This document shows, in pieces, positions 60,878 through 64,000 of a stretch of DNA of 64,000 nt. The notes beneath the pieces are model-generated. The model had not been told where the DNA came from. It ran no database searches and worked only from the letters and a program-made list of their open reading frames with translations. The translations under genes were made by a program, and so were the position numbers. Origin of the DNA: Ferruginibacter sp. (lineage in GTDB: Bacteria; Bacteroidota; Bacteroidia; Chitinophagales; Chitinophagaceae); contig JABFRP010000002.1 in assembly GCA_013141115.1 (NCBI GenBank), positions 1,228,647 through 1,292,646 on the forward strand, written 5' to 3'. Every line of letters starts with the position of its first letter. Positions within the stretch are counted from its first letter, which is position 1.

Positions 60878-62314
60878 ATGAAAAAATATATCTTTTTCCT
60901 TTTAACATTGGTAGCCTGCAGCGGCGTTTTTGCACAAGGCTACAAGGTTACGTTACAGGCACCGCAATATAAAAGCGGCATTGTTTACCTTACTTATTAC
61001 ATGGGGCCCAATTTAAATGTTGCCGATTCTGCCGCTATAAGTAATACCGGTCTGGCCATTTTTAAAGGCGCTAAAAAATTACCCGGTGGTATTTATGTTA
61101 TTGTTTTGCCCGGCAAACGCATAAGAACCGATTTTTTAATTGATAAGGAACAGCTTATCAATATAAAACTGGATACTACCGATCTGTTGAATAAAACCAT
61201 CGTTACAGGTTCAAAAGAAAATGTATTGTATGTGCAGTATCAAAAATTTGTAGCCAAAAAAGGTAAGGAGCTGGAAGAAGAAAGAAGGGCATACAATGCT
61301 GCTACCAATAAGTTAGATTCTTTACAGCACGAAGTAAGTTACAACCTGCGCAATGGCGAACTGAATACTTACCGGGAAGGCATTATCAAAAACCAACCCA
61401 CCTCCATGATGGCGGCTTTGCTTAAAGCCATGAAGGAACCATCGGTACCGCTATTTATGCCAATAACCAGGGAAGACAGTTTAAAAAATTACAACTATTA
61501 CAAATCTCATTATTGGGATGGTGTAACTTTTATGGATGACAGGATAATACGTACGCCTTTCTTTTTAAAAAGATTTGAACGTTATTACCGTGAAGTGATA
61601 CCACAAGCAGCCGATAGTATTATAAGAGATATTGACTACAAATTATTATTGGCCCGTACCAGCCCGGAAATGTATAAGTTTTTATTAAACTGGTTAACGG
61701 ACGAATACATTAATCCCAAATACATGGGGCAGGATGCGGTATTTGTACACCTGTTTGAAAAATACCACAGCAAAGGCGTAAGTAACTGGCTTAACGAAAA
61801 ACAGATGGAAGCCATAAGCCGCAGGGCTTATATGCTAATGGCCAATTTAATTGGCGAAAAAGGGGCCAACTTGGAAATGCTGGACACCAGCGGAAAACCA
61901 GCACCGCTGTATGATGTGGTGGCAGATTATACCATACTTTGCTTTTGGGACCCCAACTGTGGCCATTGTAAAGAAGAAGTGCCCAGGCTGGATAGTATTT
62001 ACCAGGCCAGCTGGAAAAATCATGGGGTAAAAATTTATGCAGTACTTACGCCAGATAATAAAGATAATGTAAGAACAGAATGGACAAAGTTTATTAACGA
62101 ACATAAGCTTACCGAGTGGACCAATGTATATAAAACCAAAGCCATGGAAGATGCAGATTTTGCAGCACAAAAACCCAGCTTTAGGCAGTTATACGATATT
62201 ACCTTAACACCTACTTTGTATTTACTGGATAAAGACAAAAATATAATTGGCAAAAAGCTTACCCTGCTTCAATTGAACGAACTGCTTGAAGTAAAATGGA
62301 AAACCAAAAACTAA
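60878..62314 (+). CDS. Thioredoxin-like (TlpA/ResA-type) exported protein
   Basis: A 478-aa protein with signal peptide (MKKYIFFLLTLVACSGVFAQ). An N-terminal DUF4369-like beta domain is at about 22-115, and a helical DUF5106-like middle part at about 120-330. The C-terminal thioredoxin fold (about 340-470) has the redox motif CGHC in CFWDPNCGHCKEEVP. Such Bacteroidota proteins reduce or isomerise disulfides in the periplasm. ATG 60878 fits the signal peptide; the open frame begins six codons earlier. It precedes the isomerase gene by 14 bp, so they likely form an envelope-protein folding operon. Confidence 0.9.
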   Translation: MKKYIFFLLTLVACSGVFAQGYKVTLQAPQYKSGIVYLTYYMGPNLNVADSAAISNTGLAIFKGAKKLPGGIYVIVLPGKRIRTDFLIDKEQLINIKLDTTDLLNKTIVTGSKENVLYVQYQKFVAKKGKELEEERRAYNAATNKLDSLQHEVSYNLRNGELNTYREGIIKNQPTSMMAALLKAMKEPSVPLFMPITREDSLKNYNYYKSHYWDGVTFMDDRIIRTPFFLKRFERYYREVIPQAADSIIRDIDYKLLLARTSPEMYKFLLNWLTDEYINPKYMGQDAVFVHLFEKYHSKGVSNWLNEKQMEAISRRAYMLMANLIGEKGANLEMLDTSGKPAPLYDVVADYTILCFWDPNCGHCKEEVPRLDSIYQASWKNHGVKIYAVLTPDNKDNVRTEWTKFINEHKLTEWTNVYKTKAMEDADFAAQKPSFRQLYDITLTPTLYLLDKDKNIIGKKLTLLQLNELLEVKWKTKN

Positions 62315-62328
62315 AACATTAACTACTG

Positions 62329-64000
62329 ATGAAAAAAATGTTATTGCTGTTAACCCTTGCGGTTAATTTTTCTATGTTGTGTGCACAAACACTGTTTACT
62401 TATGGCAACAACGTTGTAGATAAAGAAGAATTTTTAAGAGCTTATAATAAAAACAAAACCGTAACCGAAAACAAGGAAGCGGCGCTTAAAGAATATCTTG
62501 ACCTGTATGCAAAATTTAAGCTGAAGGTAAAAGCAGCAAAAGATGCCCGGTTAGATACACTGCCTCAAATTACAAGCGACCTGCAAAACTTTCGCAGCCA
62601 GATTGATGAAACTTACATGAATAATGACGATGCATTGAATGAGTTGATCAATGAAGCTTTCCTTCACTCGCAAAAAGACCTGCATGTGATTCATTTTTTT
62701 ACAGCCATAGCGGCTAAAATTACACCTGCCGATTCGTTAAAGGCCATAAAAGCCATGCAGGAAGTTTATAATAATCTGCTGGCAGGAAAAAAAGATTACG
62801 ATAAGCTGACTGCTGATGTTTCGGCAAAATTTGTAAAAGTTAAAGCTTCGGATATTGGTTACATCACTGCATTTTCTGTTCCGTATGAGTACGAAAAAAT
62901 TATTTACGGTTTAAAAGCTGGCGAAGCCAGTAAAGCTTACCGGTCAAAAAATGGTTTGCATATTTTTAAAGTAGTTGACGAGAGAAAAGCGGCAGGTAAA
63001 TGGAGAGTAGCCCAGATATTATTAGCTATACCTCCCGGAGATGCTGCAGTAACCAGTAAGTTAATTCAACAAAAAGCCGATTCTATTTATTTAAAACTGC
63101 AAGCCGGTGCCGATTTTGGAGATATGGCCAGGCAATACAGCGATGATAAATTAACTTATTTATCCAGTGGCAATATGCCCGAGTTTACCACAGGAAAATT
63201 TGAACCGGCTTTTGAAAATGCCGTATTCAAACTTGCTAAAGATGGCGAAGTATCAGCCCCTTTTACCACGCAATTTGGTGTGCATATTGTAAAGCGGATA
63301 AGTGTGCAGCCGGTGCCTGCCAGCAAAAACGATGTAGCGTACCTGTATGATATAAAACAAAAAGTATTGCAGGATAGCAGGATCAATTCTGCTAAAGATC
63401 TATTTACAAAATCGGTTATAAAATTAATTGGCTATAAAAAAAATGCAGCGGTAAAAGATGCAGATCTGTTTCGCTATGCCGATAGCGTGGTGGCAAACCC
63501 GGCGCAAAATGCCGGTAAAGAAGTTGCGGTAAGCAATAAAATAATTTACAGTGCCGCAAAAAGTAATCTTAAAGGCAGCGATTGGTTAAATTTTATAAGA
63601 GAATACAAAACCAATCCGGAAATTTATAAAGGCGAAAGCAATAAGGCTTTGCTGGAGAAATTTGTAACCGTAAAATCGTTGGAATATTACAGAACACATT
63701 TGGAAGATTACAGCCCGGAGTTTAAGTACCAGATGGAAGAGTTTAAAGAAGGCAACCTGTTGTTTGAAATTATGGAAAGAAAAGTATGGGGCAGCGCTGC
63801 CGGCGACAGTGCAGGCTTAATAAAATATTATAATCAGCATAAAGATAAATACCTGTGGGCTGCCAGTGCCGATGTAATTATTTTTAGTTGTCCCACAAAA
63901 AAAGCAGCCGAAGCATCGCTTGCTGCATTACAGGCAGGAAAAGAATGGAAAAAAATTGCTGACGAAAGTAACAATACCATACAGGCCGATTCGGGCAGGT
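62329..64000 (+). CDS. Peptidylprolyl isomerase of the PpiC/SurA type (cut by window end)
   Basis: 557 codons are in the window. A signal peptide (residues 1-18, LLLLTLAVNFSMLCAQ) is followed by a SurA-like N-terminal helical part (about 20-160). Two PpiC (parvulin) domains follow: about 118-220 (KVKASDIGYITAF, GLHIFKVVDE) and 225-325 (VAQILLAIPPGD, DFGDMARQYSDD, FGVHIVKRI). A further helical part runs to the end. It would help fold outer-membrane proteins in the periplasm. It follows the thioredoxin-like gene closely. The C-terminus is outside the window. Confidence 0.93.
   Translation, partial: MKKMLLLLTLAVNFSMLCAQTLFTYGNNVVDKEEFLRAYNKNKTVTENKEAALKEYLDLYAKFKLKVKAAKDARLDTLPQITSDLQNFRSQIDETYMNNDDALNELINEAFLHSQKDLHVIHFFTAIAAKITPADSLKAIKAMQEVYNNLLAGKKDYDKLTADVSAKFVKVKASDIGYITAFSVPYEYEKIIYGLKAGEASKAYRSKNGLHIFKVVDERKAAGKWRVAQILLAIPPGDAAVTSKLIQQKADSIYLKLQAGADFGDMARQYSDDKLTYLSSGNMPEFTTGKFEPAFENAVFKLAKDGEVSAPFTTQFGVHIVKRISVQPVPASKNDVAYLYDIKQKVLQDSRINSAKDLFTKSVIKLIGYKKNAAVKDADLFRYADSVVANPAQNAGKEVAVSNKIIYSAAKSNLKGSDWLNFIREYKTNPEIYKGESNKALLEKFVTVKSLEYYRTHLEDYSPEFKYQMEEFKEGNLLFEIMERKVWGSAAGDSAGLIKYYNQHKDKYLWAASADVIIFSCPTKKAAEASLAALQAGKEWKKIADESNNTIQADSGR

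Noticed and set aside
1-64000. CRISPR array
   Set aside because: No regularly spaced direct repeats with unique spacers and no Cas genes were seen.
1-64000. Classical insertion sequences
   Set aside because: No DDE or HUH transposase frame with terminal inverted repeats was found; the only recombinases are the three tyrosine recombinases.

Overview
The window is a piece of a Bacteroidota chromosome, most likely from the Chitinophagaceae or a close relative. Supporting signs are type IX secretion C-terminal signals (both the gliding-type B and the type A form), a DUF4834 gene, YD/RHS giant proteins, arm-DNA-binding integrases of the Bacteroidetes kind, TTG-N19/20-TAnnTTTG promoters and the near absence of Shine-Dalgarno sites. 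No species name can be given from the sequence alone.

Layout. Bases 1-4400 are chromosomal: infB (3' end outside the window), nusA and rimP in one leftward operon behind a clear Bacteroidetes promoter and a strong leader hairpin, then a DUF4834 gene and a HAD phosphatase. Bases 4407-52812 are one integrated element of about 48.4 kb, bounded by a perfect 45-bp direct repeat. The repeat is the 3' part of a CAU-anticodon tRNA gene. The complete tRNA lies at the right end (52769-52842); the displaced original 3' end, with its encoded CCA and its terminator, lies at the left end. Bases 52843-64000 are chromosome again: a secreted LamG protein, cysS, an EEP-family hydrolase, two rhomboid-like proteins (one apparently inactive), rlmD, a thioredoxin-like protein and a PpiC/SurA-type isomerase cut by the window end.

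The element is best described as an integrative mobilizable element. At its left end it has its own tyrosine recombinase, then a leftward mobilization operon: a coiled-coil membrane protein, a lipoprotein, an overlooked 42-residue membrane protein, a VirD4-type coupling ATPase, a relaxosome accessory protein, a relaxase and an HTH protein. No mating-pair-formation genes are visible. Next come a two-component system, an SSB and a two-gene unit made of a 1354-aa protein and a 300-aa protein with nuclease-like motifs (a candidate defence system). A block bounded by two copies of a ~148-bp structured repeat holds three unknown or HEPN genes and a hicAB pair. Large surface or secretion cargo follows: a PKD/type IX adhesin, then an outer-membrane protein, a 1414-aa secreted protein, an RHS protein and small downstream genes that may be immunity genes.

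The right part (about 44-52.6 kb) looks like a mosaic of a second element. It has another VirD4/HerA-like ATPase, two more tyrosine recombinases, a 43-bp fragment of a tRNA-Lys(CTT) gene just upstream of the second one, a compact RiPP-like cluster (radical SAM/SPASM enzyme, ParB/Srx-fold protein, precursor with nine cysteines in its last 28 residues) with a divergent XRE regulator, a RuvC-fold protein and an ArdC-type antirestriction protein. The two most promising undescribed systems are the Cys-rich peptide cluster (48253-50220) and the 1354-aa plus nuclease-like pair (16251-21217). A third is the repeated structured non-coding element at 21323-21470 and 24469-25080.
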